Below are positions 48,037 through 59,207 of a stretch of DNA of 64,000 nt, piece by piece. Both the position numbers and the translations under genes were made by a program. The notes under the pieces were generated by a model that worked only from the letters and a program-made list of their open reading frames with translations, made no database searches and had not been told where the DNA came from. Origin of the DNA: Batillaria attramentaria. Taxonomy: Eukaryota; Mollusca; Gastropoda; Batillariidae. The stretch covers positions 577,001 through 641,000 of the forward strand of contig JACVVK020000091.1 of assembly GCA_018292915.2 (NCBI GenBank). Direction: 5' to 3'. Positions within the stretch are counted from its first letter, which is position 1, and each line of letters starts with the position of its first letter.

Positions 48037-49069
48037 AACATCACTTTGATCTGCATGTATGCATTTATTTCAGGCCCAGGTCCTGCTCAAAACAACCAGC
48101 TCCTGCAAATATGTTTACAAATGTGTCATCATCTGATATCATGTTCAACATGGCGATTATTCAAGTCAACACCAAGTGGTAAGTTTAGTTAGGTCCACTT
48201 TTGCTTTTTTGTTTTAATGTTAACGTTAGCAACAAGCGTACCAGACAACCTCTATTGTGTCGAATCCAAGTACATGTACTACAAACTGAGAGCAACGATT
48301 ACATATTCTTAAACTGGCCTAAATCTGTGTTTAACCGATATGAAATCCCCTCAGAAAGCAATCGCCAGTGATATCCCTACCTACCATGGGATTGTTACCT
48401 GCTACATGTACCTCAGGATCAACAGACCGGGCATCTTGGACACTAAAATTCCCTCATTAAAATTATCTTTTGTTACCATAATGGTGATGTCAAAGCCGGT
48501 TGTAATAGGACAAGACCTTTTCCAGTATTGACACTAATGAAATTCAGTCCCAAAATTCCCTCATCTAATCAGACACTTGACGCTCAATTCAAACTGCCAT
48601 ACCCCCACCCCCACCTTTTTGAAATAAATTTAGTACTAAACTCTGTTTGAAGTGTGAATCTGACTTGGCTAGGGCTGAAGGAACAGTGAGAATCTAAAGA
48701 ATATATTTCAGGTATACATTTTCTGTTATCTGTAATTTGCTAGTTGTCCAAGCACTTGTTTCACTGTTGTAACATTTGAAAGAAATGGCATTTAGTTTTG
48801 TTTTTGTTTTTATCATGACACATTACTGTATGGTCAGTCCTAAATCTGATCAGTTTCCATGTGCTGCCATGTTTCCAACCTGAATGGTAAACTTTGTCCC
48901 CATTGGCCAAAATGTTTGTGTTGTAACTGATCAACATGTGTCTAGAAATAAATGTACAAAAGGAAACGTTTGATAATGTGTGACCTTCCAAGTGATGTCC
49001 TAATCACAAGGCTGATAAATTTCAACATACACTACCTGAACATTACGTCTTTCGATGTTTCTCATTATA

Positions 49070-49124
<55 letters not shown>

Positions 49125-49760
49125 ATTAAACAGTACAAATAATACTAAAATATAAATAGATACGGTTGGTGTGCCCATTTATGCGTTTTTGTTTGCAGTA
49201 CAACAGACCTAGTTGTATATGAATTAAAATATACAATGTGTACTATCTGCCAAACATTAAAAAAGTCTTAAATGAAATCGGACAACCTTCGCCGGTCAGG
49301 AATCTGATGTCTGACCATTCGCTGTGTCTGGTCTGACCAACTCAAAGGACAACCAAAAGCCTAATTTACAAAGATCCTCATCCACACACCAAGCATGTTT
49401 TGACTGTCTTATCAGCAGTCCCAAGCACAGACATGAATGCTTTTTAGAAACATACAACAACAGAGGGAAAACCAAAGATCATCAATACAATTTTATTGAT
49501 CATCTTCAGCAAACTGGATCATTTCGCTCCAAAGGAAAAAACATTTGAAAACAAGTGCCCACATACAAACGTGATGCGCGTGGTGCCATTGACGTCAAGA
49601 GTCTGACAATGCGAAGTGGCAACATTTTCAGTTTGAACCATGTTGCTGTTTTCCCCGCTCACGCTGCCAAACATGTAATGCTCTTGACAGCCAATGTTGG
49701 TACAGTACCATCGACGTATAGATCTATACGTCTGTGTACAGTACAGGGACAAAAAAGATG
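47148..49760 (+). pseudogene. Possible degenerate piggyBac-like transposase gene
   Basis: Fragments in plus-strand order: MAARPLRNGDNRG... (47148) with an in-frame TAA at 47229 and an acidic end EELEENDSDDGK; MSRGSTGRQRSKTGG...HRQYPFYEG (47424-47541) ending at a GTGAGC donor; a matching acceptor at 48074 continuing GPGPAQNN and, after a frameshift, ANMFTNVSSSDIMFNMAI; and a distal block with LQQTGSFRSKGKN, then MRSGNIFSLN...KHVMLLTANV near 49500-49700. The order and spacing of PGP, F..(I)F, GT-R-(N)-R and V-LLT-type motifs recall piggyBac transposases, but each match is weak. It is certainly not intact. The catalytic aspartate blocks were not seen. It could be an unrelated dead gene. Confidence 0.3.
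49074..49120. repeat. (GT)n microsatellite
   Basis: About 45 bp of pure GT. A similar (GT)n lies at 47984-48032. Confidence 0.9.
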
Positions 49761-49764
49761 AGAG

Positions 49765-50753
49765 TCTTGATTTGTATGGGATGGACTTAAATCATCTCAG
49801 TGTTTAGATTCAACGTTTTCCATTACTGTTTTGCGTTTGGCGGATTGTGCATGCTAGTTTACACCGACCTTGTCCCTGGAAAGCAAAACTGCACGTACAA
49901 TTTAACACACTGGATTATGTGACAGTGATTTTGTAAAGTTTAAAAAGTACAGCAGCTGTGTAATAGTGCTTGCCGTATTTTACGCCCCGCCCCCTTTTTT
50001 CCTTTTATTCTTTCTCCTCACTACCATCCTTCCACGTGAATTTGCTTCAATGTCGGCTCACAATCTAGATCTAGAGAGACATAACATAAACACTCACACC
50101 ATGATGATCAGTGATCACATCAAATCAGTGGTAATCAGAAATTTTGTTCAGTCATCAAAGAAAAATCTCGTGTGTTTGTGTAGATCTTTCTGCTATGCGG
50201 TTGGGAGGGATCAGCATGCCGGCCTGTCAGATTCGAGGGATCTTGAACTGACTTACGTTTTAGTTGAAAAATCTTTTCGCTGAGTGAGTTTTCTGATGAA
50301 GAAAAGCTTGTAGAAAGCAGTACAGGACCTGTGAGATTTTTCAGCCAACTGTTTTTGAGACTGACAAAGAGATATTACATCAATTCCTGTTATTCTGTCA
50401 GCTTTTGTCTGATCTGCCCACCTTTAGAAATCTCCGACTTTTCCCGCGGTTTTCTATTCAGGCACGCATGCGCCGACACCATGCAAATGGCTGCCAAGCA
50501 GACGAACCTCAGCTCGCAGTGTTAGAGTTGGGCATTTTCCACTCAGACAATCATGCACGGTAGCTTGTAAGGCCAAAGTGTATATTTTCATGGAGCGTAA
50601 TTCAGCGTCACTTGTATCCTATCAGTATTTAAATATTGGTCCAGCCACCACAGAGATATTAATGTGTTAATTTTTTTTCTACGCTAGGATCCATGACTCT
50701 CGATTTCAGGAGAGAGGAGACCATGACTAAGGACATAGCTACACTGAATTACA

Positions 50754-50820
<67 letters not shown>

Positions 50821-51280
50821 TCACAACTCCGGCCAAAAAGAACGCAGCAGCATAGTATGCACGTAAGGTGTCTATGACGCAGATTTCGTTACGTCACTGT
50901 GTGCGTGAAAGTATGTATTGCGGTCTGGAGAAACGTCACAGTCTTGTTTTTCATCACTGAAACTTGCTGTTGCGCATAGCAAAATCTCCCCCATCCTATT
51001 AAAGTTGTTTCTCTATAGAGAAAGAACTTTAAAAAGGCCGGCCACGACGTATTCCCCTCCTTTGTCAGTATGTTAAATTTGTACCATTGGGAGACTCAAG
51101 ATTTTCCAGTTCTCCCATAATGCAGTGCTGAATTCACTCATGGTGACAACTGAGTTCACTGTGTTTCTCTTAGTCAGGAAAATCCCACCCATCTCAAGTT
51201 CTTCCTGCAATAAAGTCATTATCTCTTTGGGCACTAGGCTGCAAACACCAACAGAAGCTTAATACGACAGAGAGTTGATA
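49765..51280. other. Intergenic stretch without recognised genes
   Basis: Contains a 63-bp (CA)n at 50754-50818. A 105-codon plus frame at 49966-50283 has no recognisable domain. Confidence 0.4.
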
Positions 51281-51284
51281 CGTC

Positions 51285-51440
51285 GGAGGTTTAACGTCCT
51301 TTTCCACCGCGTCAAGGTAATCTCAAAGACTGACGGGCCAACGCGCCAAAAGCCAGCAAAAATTATTGACTTTCATGAGCCGGCCGGGAATAGATCCGAG
51401 TATTAACGGTCCAACGCTCCGTCATCTCGATTATGGATTC
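51285..51440 (-). mobile_element. Diverged SINE-1 copy
   Basis: GGTTTAACGTCCTTTTCCAC on the plus strand is followed in order by ATCTCAAAGACTGACGGG, GCCAGCAAAAATTATT and CCGGCCGGGAATAGATCC. Head boxes are damaged. Confidence 0.6.
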
Positions 51441-52099
51441 CACCGAACAGACAGGGGAGTTGGGGTGTGGAGGGGGGTGGGGGGGGGGAGGGGAGCGGCG
51501 AGTGGAAACAATCTAAAAAGCGCAAGATCTTCCATCAGAAGATTACCGATTTATCGACTCCCACCACTATCGTGCGGTCATCTGCCATCGGTCTCTAGAG
51601 GACTGATGTCGCTGCATCACACCAAGTCATTTCGACGTGTCACGATTTATGCAGTTTTCTACTGGCAGGTCATACGGGCTGTCAGGCAGGCTACAGTGCC
51701 TGTGTTCCTTCCAAATCGGTGGTTGTAGAATTCATGGCATGGAAATGCGATAATTCCAAAATTAATATCTGTGCTTCACAGAAAACATTGTTTCTCGGTT
51801 TTGGAACGGTTGTGCTTGAGGCACACTACAACCCGGGTTTAACTGACGCGAGTTTACCCCGAATCGGGTTGGACTCGGGGTCAATAGCGTTTACACTACA
51901 GTCTCTGCAAGTCTAACCCTGACAATGACGCTCGTTAGTACCTTACGTCATGCCCGCCGCCATGCCTTTACGAAAGCATCATGACGCCAGCTGCATGTTT
52001 GGATCTGAACGGATGCGGGTCGCTTTTGACCCGGGTTGGTTAAATGTAAACGTACCAACCTCGGGTCCAACCCGGTAAATTTGGCAAGTGTAAACAGCT

Positions 52100-52565
52100 T
52101 CTTTGGCAGTGCGCCTGTACTTTCGCAATAGTCCGTTTAGGCGGTACATGTAGCAGAGCTCTAAATGCTTTGTATTGATGTTTGCCGGCCGTGCGAAGGA
52201 GGAGACTTCAACGGCCCGAGGGGAGCCGGGATAGCCGAATGGTAGAGCGTTGGACTTTCGGTGCTAGGGTCGTGAGTTCGAATCCCGGCGTGGGCCAAAT
52301 ATTTGTGTTGGCCTTTTTCTTGTTGCCCCGTCTTTGATATCACCCATACGTGGCGGAAAAGGACGTTAAACTCCCAAACACCCACCCATCCACTCAACGG
52401 CCCGAGCCTCTCCTAGTCAGCCGTATCACAAGATTCTGACAGACGCTGTGCGTTTCGGCTTCTGTCTGCTCAATACCAGCATACGCGTATCTGTAACTGT
52501 GAATGCGTTTATGTGCGATGATGCTAGATGTCACCAAACCAGCTCAGAACAATTTGAACCTACAA
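52100..52565 (+). mobile_element. MITE family A, copy 7 (diverged, SINE inside)
   Basis: GGCAGTGCGCCTGTACTTTC and AGCTCTAAATGC at the left, then after the SINE GACAGACGCTGTGCGTTTCG... GCTTCTGTCTGCTCAATACC and CAAACCAGCTCAGAACAATT. Both termini are eroded. Confidence 0.5.
52221..52393 (+). mobile_element. SINE-1 copy nested in MITE A copy 7
   Basis: Complete head (GCCGGGATAGCCGAATGGTA, box B GTGAGTTCGAATCCCGGC) and tail. Perfect 13-bp duplication TCAACGGCCCGAG (52208-52220, 52394-52406). Confidence 0.85.
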
Positions 52566-52642
52566 ATGTCGGGCAGTGACCATCATAAGTACCCGTAGCG
52601 ACTGAAATGACTGTACGGCTTACAGTTTGAAGCTTTCGGGCC

Positions 52643-52684
<42 letters not shown>

Positions 52685-53169
52685 GGTTTGGAACAGTTAC
52701 AGACTTGGAACAGAACAGGCTGATCACCGACTCGCGTGTCGCGGGAAATATGCTCATTAAGTCACAACGTACTCGAATGCAATTTTCCATCGCACCGAAA
52801 CGATTTGTTTAGTTTCTTCCTCTTTTTTTTCTCTCTCTTTTTTTTTCCCAATGCATGGGCCACGGGCTCAGCAATAATTGCCGTAATATTTCCTAGCTGG
52901 GAGGACAAAAATGATATCGCAAGATATTAGACACATACCAGTGTTGTCGCCTTTCCCAATCGATACACTCGAGTAAGGCTTGAATGAGCAATAAGCTCCC
53001 GACGGTGCCGCAATGGACAAAACCAGCAAAAATATATATATATGTACAGCTTGTAAGCACTACGTACAGGGCCTGATCAGACTTACGGGGGAACATATCT
53101 TCGGGAAGATTGGTCGTCTGATTTTGAAACGGCATCAGGGAGATAATGCAGTATTACACTAGTTTTGGA

Positions 53170-53221
53170 GGGTGGGTGGGGTGGGTGTTTGGGAGTTTAA
53201 CGTCCTTTTCCACCACATAAG
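53170..53221 (-). mobile_element. 52-bp 5'-truncated SINE-1
   Basis: Only the last ~50 bp of SINE-1 (GTGGGTGTTTGGGAGTTTAA, CGTCCTTTTCCACCACATA) between perfect 13-bp duplications CACTAGTTTTGGA (53157-53169, 53222-53234). This is 5' truncation as expected from target-primed reverse transcription. Confidence 0.8.
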
Positions 53222-53251
53222 CACTAGTTTTGGAAATTGGTTGGTGGTTTG

Positions 53252-53319
53252 CAGAGTTGAACTCACGACCCAAGCATTGGAAGTCGAACGTTCTATCGGC
53301 ACGGCTATCCTGCCTCCCG
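53252..53319 (-). mobile_element. SINE-1 head fragment
   Basis: The minus strand reads GGGAGGCAGGATAGCCGTGC... and box B GGGTCGTGAGTTCAACTC, the SINE-1 tRNA-like head without its body. Confidence 0.55.
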
Positions 53320-53329
53320 TTAGTGGTCA

Positions 53330-54810
53330 AAGTGTGTAAGAGATGGCTCCGACTTCACAAAGCTAATAAAAATAAACAAAATGCAATTTTGAAAATGTCA
53401 AAATGTGAAAACACGTCAGTTTACAAACTGCAATTCAGCTTATCACCTGGAAGGCATCGGTACAGTCTATGTTTTCACTGTGGCAGTATTCAACTTCAGC
53501 TATACAATCACTGAGTCTATGAAATTTGTCTCATCTTCAAAAATGAAGGAAAAACTGAGTGATGATTACAAAGAACCCTCCAGCAGCTGCAAAGGTCAAC
53601 CAGACGAAGTCAAACAGCCAGCCCCACCACCACAGACAGAAACATAAGGATCTCTACACAGAAAAAAAGATTACCTCAATTGCACCAAACCCTCCTACCG
53701 TAGGGACAGGGCTAAAAAAAAAAAAAATACAACAAACGAGAGAACTCGAAACACAACGGTAAAAATGTATCTAATGAACAGCGGGAAAAGTCAGAGCAAG
53801 ATCTCAGCAAAAACCAACGACCAGGAATAAAAATCTATTCAACAGTGAATAACTCACAGCGAGACAAAGCCTCTCTGGTTTTGTAGTATTCACAATTGTC
53901 ACACACAGGGCCTTCTCAAATTCCCGTGCTCGTGGAGTGCAAATGGGTTATGGGTGCTTGTTGAAAGGCTTACTACACCACCACCACCACCACGTGCTCT
54001 GTTTGTGCTTTATATCGATTCAGCGACTGTGTTTAATCCCCCACGGTGTCCCCTCCAGCTCGAAAAGCCTTTACAGGTCGTATAATGGGCTTTTGGTTCA
54101 AGCCAGGCAGCTGATCTGCTGTTAAGAAAGTTCTAGACTTGAAGTACTGAACTGAAGAAGATCGATTGTATTACCACAGCCCGGCTGACTTCGGTGCAAG
54201 TCCTTTTGTCTTCAGTAGGTGCTCTTCGCTATTGTGAGCGATATTTTATTTGCGTTTTTATCCTCGTACACGCCGTTGAAACAATCGCGATTTCCATTGC
54301 TACATTCCTTATCACATACTGTCATCTGGCGTCTACAACACCGCAATATCAGACCGCCGATTAAAATGCAAACTGCTGATAAAAAATATCGTCACCGCTT
54401 CGAGATACCAAACTAAGGTAGACCACTCTCGGGATTTCTTGACACTCATCTCTCAAAGTGTTATTGATAACTAGGAACCTTCTAGTTTCCGAAAGTACTG
54501 CCCATGTGCCGATTGATTCTTTCTGTTTTGTGCACTGACTGAGGAGAGATTGAGAGTTCCAGCTGTTGCCTTTCAGTCGTGCCAAGTGGTCTACCTTCTG
54601 ATGATGACACTTTAAGTTGGATGGTGTTTACAAGAAAGGTGTTTATGAGTAAAACTGTAAGATAATGTAGCCGTGTTGAGTATGTTTCGCGTGTCTGTAC
54701 CGGCAATGCCAGAAATGTAGGCGTGAGCCGGGATCAGAAAAAGTAGCGCATATGGGCGCTCCTTACCGCAGAGATGCAGTTCCACAGACAAACGGAGCTC
54801 GCGGCCAACC

Positions 54811-54874
<64 letters not shown>

Positions 54875-56670
54875 CCACTCGATCTCAGTCTGTTCAGATA
54901 AGGGCATGAGTTCAAACAGGGCCGGTTACCGATACATCTACGACTGAGAATATCAAATGCATTATTGCATTTACACTTACAGTCTAAGCTATTATCGACA
55001 TATGAAATATTCATACCAGCGACAGAATACAGAAGCTGAAAATTCTGCATACCTCCACATTCAACGGCGCATGACTTGTGCCGGCGTCGAACAGCTACGG
55101 CATTCAGTGTGAAGTTTCCTCCCTTTGGTCAGCTTCGGTTTCTGTTGTTATGGCGACGCGATGTGTCGTCTGCCCGCTATCTGCAATTAGTGTCCTTTCA
55201 AGCTCTATTGTTGCCTTTACGTCAACTTGTCGTGTGAAGACTCACTCAGACGATAGTTACTTCCGCACTACAATTACACCATTCTGTCTGAGGCGTTGTT
55301 ACAAAAACTGACACAGACTGAAGCAGATTTGTCTCCGCAGCGGCAACCGGGCGGCATCCTTATGTCCTTTGCGTGTCTTTTGTTCGTGGCGTACAGTGTA
55401 CGTTTAACCTTGTGGAGTGGGAGATACTTGAAGTCAAGGACAAGCTAGCACTCAGGGAATATTATCATTGGTCTGTCGCCGGGCGCTGGAGCAGGTCTCG
55501 CCTGGTATTACCGATACAGACTGACCGGCCGGCTGGCGGGGCTCAACAAGGCTCGGCGCATCAGCCTGTTTGCGTTTCAGGCAACCAATGAATTTCAGGG
55601 ATTAAACGACACAACACGGTGCAGCATCTGACGTAGACATATCGCACCTGTCACGTCAAGAGACAGCGTTTCCGTTGATAAACGTGCTGGAGGTTGCATG
55701 TGGACCCACGTTTTATATTTAATTCATTTTAATTAACTTTTCCTTTGCTTTACAACAATGCATACAGTTCATGCAGAACTGTCTGTTATGAAAAAACTTC
55801 AAAAGATTTATAACAGATCCTCCACCCCACCCCCACCCCCCGCCTCTCAAAAAAAAAAAGAAAGAAAAAAAAAAGCTCATGCCGCCACGGAAATTTATGT
55901 TGTTACATCTTTTTTGTGGAATTGACTGTATTAGTGTAGGGAAGAAAGAAGCACTGAAAAGGAGAAACTGGTTTCAACAGTGGTTGGATTAAATGTGCTT
56001 GGTATGTAAGCATCCTTTGTCCAGCAGAAGCGGCGCGTGTGAACAGTCCTGTACAACATGAAACCTACTGTTGACCCTCGAACCTATGGCGACATTCCGA
56101 TCAGTCCAAGGCCGACATGTCAAATCCAACACTATGAGACCTTCGGCGTGCATTACTGATGAACAGAGAGCCATTGTGGCGGTTTATTGAAACTGATACG
56201 ATCACACAAACTTTGTTAGTTAGTCGTTATGTATGTCTGCTTATCCTCTGCATTGCCGGCTGGGACGGTACGAACGTGCAGAGGCGGTACTGGCTGACCT
56301 CTCAGCCGGACAAACACTAACTCCTGGCGCGCTTTGTAGTTCGATTTATCGTCTCTCGTGCGTCGGTGAGGCTGTTCGGTGGAATGGATGTTGTAGGATC
56401 GAATGGTGACACTAGACAGGCGCTTCGCTGTCCGACCCGCCGTCGCAGGTGAAGATTGAGTGAGACAGATAGTCGTACGCACCAGCCGGTAGATCATGCG
56501 GTGTTGGAGACTGAATGAGGTGTGTGTGTGTGTGTGTGTGTTGCCTCATTCCAAGACTGACTTTGTTTTCGGTTCTGTCTTAGTCTTGATACGTTCGGAC
56601 GATTGGTACCAAATTTTGTTCCATGTGCGTAGACGGATCAAATGATGAACCCCAGACGGCACAGGGGTAG
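53330..56670. other. Intergenic stretch without recognised genes
   Basis: A 58-bp (CA)n at 54813-54870, poly-A runs near 53712 and 55850, otherwise mixed sequence. The 55.0-55.6 kb part is somewhat CpG-richer. No exon supported. Confidence 0.4.
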
Positions 56671-56679
56671 CCAGGCTGG

Positions 56680-57215
56680 CCGGGACAGCCGAGTGGTAGA
56701 CTGACCGCGCGCTGGTTGGTTGGTTGGTTAGCTGGGGTTTATCGTCCACGCCACAACGAGGTGATTGCAGACGGCCCTAGGGGGGCTGGTTATGGGGGAT
56801 GGGGATAGCTACCCTAACTGTACAGTCCTGCTGAACACTTTTCCAATCCAGTCAGACTGCCAGGTCGGCCACAGTTTATGTATCCTTGACTGTAATGGAC
56901 AAGTTACACAAACAGATCCAGTTCACAGTCAGTGGAAGTGGGGCAACGTGAAAAGGCCTGTACAAATTTTGACCCTGTCGGGATTCGAACCCGGGACCTT
57001 TCGGTCTCGAGTCCAATGCTCAAACCGTTGAGCCACCGACTCCCCAAATACCGCGCGCTGGCGGCCGGCTGGACTTTTATGGCTTGAGTCGAGAGTTCGA
57101 ACTGAATCTCCGGCTCAGTGGGGCCAGCCAAATATTTTTTTTTCCTGTCCGTTTTGATGTCACCCGTATGTGGTAGAGAAGAAGGACGTTAACCCCTCAC
57201 GAAACACCCACGTGG
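56680..57215 (+). mobile_element. SINE-1 copy split by SINE-3
   Basis: The head GGCCGGGACAGCCGAGTGGT lies at 56680-56703 and the rest (TCGAGAGTTCGAACTGAATC, TGATGTCACCCGTATGTGGT, AAGGACGTTAACCCC) at 57062-57215. The two parts are separated by a SINE-3 insertion. Confidence 0.75.
56716..57049 (-). mobile_element. SINE-3, ~334 bp, third tRNA-derived family
   Basis: On the minus strand the head reads GGGGAGTCGGTGGCTCAACG with box B GGGTTCGAATCCCGAC; the tail on the plus strand is (GGTT)n next to AGCTGGGGTTTATCGTCCAC. A perfect 12-bp duplication ACCGCGCGCTGG (56704-56715, 57050-57061) shows it inserted into the SINE-1 copy. Confidence 0.8.
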
Positions 57216-57219
57216 TGAC

Positions 57220-58799
57220 CGTCCCTATGTCGTAAAATTAATCTGATCTGTCCCGGCGCTGCGACTGATTCAGTCACCACGTCAGTCTGCCGCCGCCGAT
57301 CACTGACCTGACAGACCGCTCTCTCGAACCGCCATTGGCGATTCGGTTAATTAAATTTGGACTGCCGGCGAACCGGCAAAGTGACTTTAGTGACCGCAAA
57401 TCAGCACTGAAGTTTTCAGTCTCAGTCATCTGGTTCAGTTTAGTCGGCAGTCCGACGGCGGTAGTAATGCGGCCGCCACTGACTCGAGTTAGGCTACGTC
57501 AGTGTAGTAGTCACGACATGATCATTATCAGTTATCCCGCGTCGGTTTGATTCTTTAAAAATTGAAGAAAAAATCACCTCCATTGGTCCATAAACAGGCA
57601 AGAAAACAACGACAAAAACAAACGAAAACAAACGAACAACGACTACTGTAGCATAACTGGACGCTGGCGGCACGCTGGAGCCGGGACCGCGACGGATACT
57701 GACTAACTTCCCAGTCAGTTCCGGGCCGAACAAGCTATATTGTAATTTGAGCTGATCTCAAATCTTTCCCGGCGTCACTCTGGCTTTCACCAAAGACATT
57801 ACATTACGGTAATGTAGGCCGCCTAATGTCTTTGCTTTCACTGCGCCGATGCCGGTACCGTCAGTGCAGAGAGCCGAGTTGACTCGAGCTGGTCACTGAC
57901 GGTCTTGCACTCCGAGTCTGTCACTATATGTATTGTGGTGACAGCATTGAAATTTGCTGAGTTTAGCTGTCTCCTGATTAAATTATGGAAATTCCGGTAA
58001 TCGTATGTTCTGTGAAATTCCACTAAGTCGGCACGAGTCACTATTGTCATAAGCTGCCCTCAGCTTTCCCACTAAGCTATCGTGGTCTCGATACGGTACG
58101 AGTAAGATCCCTTCATATCATGAATATTAAATAATCTTTGTTAAACCAATGAAACGACACCGGAAGCGGCATAATGACCTTTGAGGAGGCATCGAAGGTC
58201 AAGGACGTCATACGCGCACGCTTGCTGTTGGCTGCTCGACGTTGACAATTTGTATGTCCACATGTTTGGTTCTCATCAATTCTGTGTCCCATTGATAACT
58301 TGGATTTGAGTTTGTATTTGTGTTCCAGACGGTAGGGTTTCATGAGTTTACTCGCTGAGGGCAAATAGTCCCCCAGGAAAGAAACGTTTTCAGTCGAACG
58401 TACGTTACAAACTACACACGATTCTGAAAGTAGACTGATGTTTCGGCATAGTTTACGCGGCGTATTATGTTGACTCAACCCGTGTTTCACCCCGATCTCT
58501 GACCCTACGCACGTGTACCCCAGTTCCGTGATTAATCTACAGAACAGCAGTGGCATTTGTGGCCAGACATCAGACCGACACGTCAGCGGCTTCGGAATCG
58601 GCTTGTGAGGTACAAAAGCAGAGGAATTTTGGATCCGAGCTTTCGGTGGTCAAGCATGAGATAAAGGTCTTCTGTCAGCTCAGGTGATTTAAAGAACTAC
58701 ACGTTGACTGCTTCAGAGCTTCCTGGGGGCTCGGACCACAGTAACTGTAGGTACTTCTTGTTATAATTATCCTCCAGCAGACCATTGGGACAGTCAAGC
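57220..58799. other. Region upstream of the secreted phosphatase-like gene
   Basis: 57.2-58.0 kb is ACTG/CCGG-rich like 41-47 kb and has a small hairpin CAAAGACATTA/TAATGTCTTTG (57791-57834). A 147-codon minus-strand frame (58113-58556) has no recognised domain. Promoter and any 5' UTR exon of the next gene should lie here; TCCAGCAG at 58773-58780 could be a 5' UTR acceptor. Confidence 0.4.
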
Positions 58800-59207
58800 A
58801 TGAAAGGCCAGTGCTACATTGTCCTCTTTCTGTTGGTGTTGGCACTAACAAACAGTGTTGGAGGAGAAGAGAAACCCAAATCAGTATTTCCCAGTCGAAC
58901 CAAGCCACCTGGACTGAAAGCTCCGAGGAAATGCTGGTGGGCAAAGGAAATCACGCCAGACCTTCATGTAGCGGGACGACTGACAGAGCGTCAGATTAAG
59001 TATGCAGCAGACGCTGGCTTCAAGAGTATTGTGTCGTTATTCACGTACCCAGATGACGAACCTCGGCAGACATTTGGTGGAGACAGCTTGCCGAACACAG
59101 CAGAGGCAAAAAAGATAACGGAAGAAATTGCTGATCTGAAATTCATCAATTTGCTGGATCCAATGGATGAGTGGGCTAGTGTGGAGGCTGTACAGAAACT
59201 AACTCAG
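58800..59207 (+). CDS. Phosphatase-like gene exon 1
   Basis: 136 codons from ATG to donor CAG|GTAAAG, phase 0. The signal peptide occupies residues 1-20, followed by a Lys/Pro-rich linker and the start of domain 1 (CWWAKEITPDLHVAGRLTER). An in-frame open stretch before the ATG has no better start. Confidence 0.85.

Noticed and set aside
58113..58556. 147-codon minus-strand frame
   Set aside because: No recognised motif or splice context, and it lies in the expected upstream region of the plus-strand gene; probably chance.
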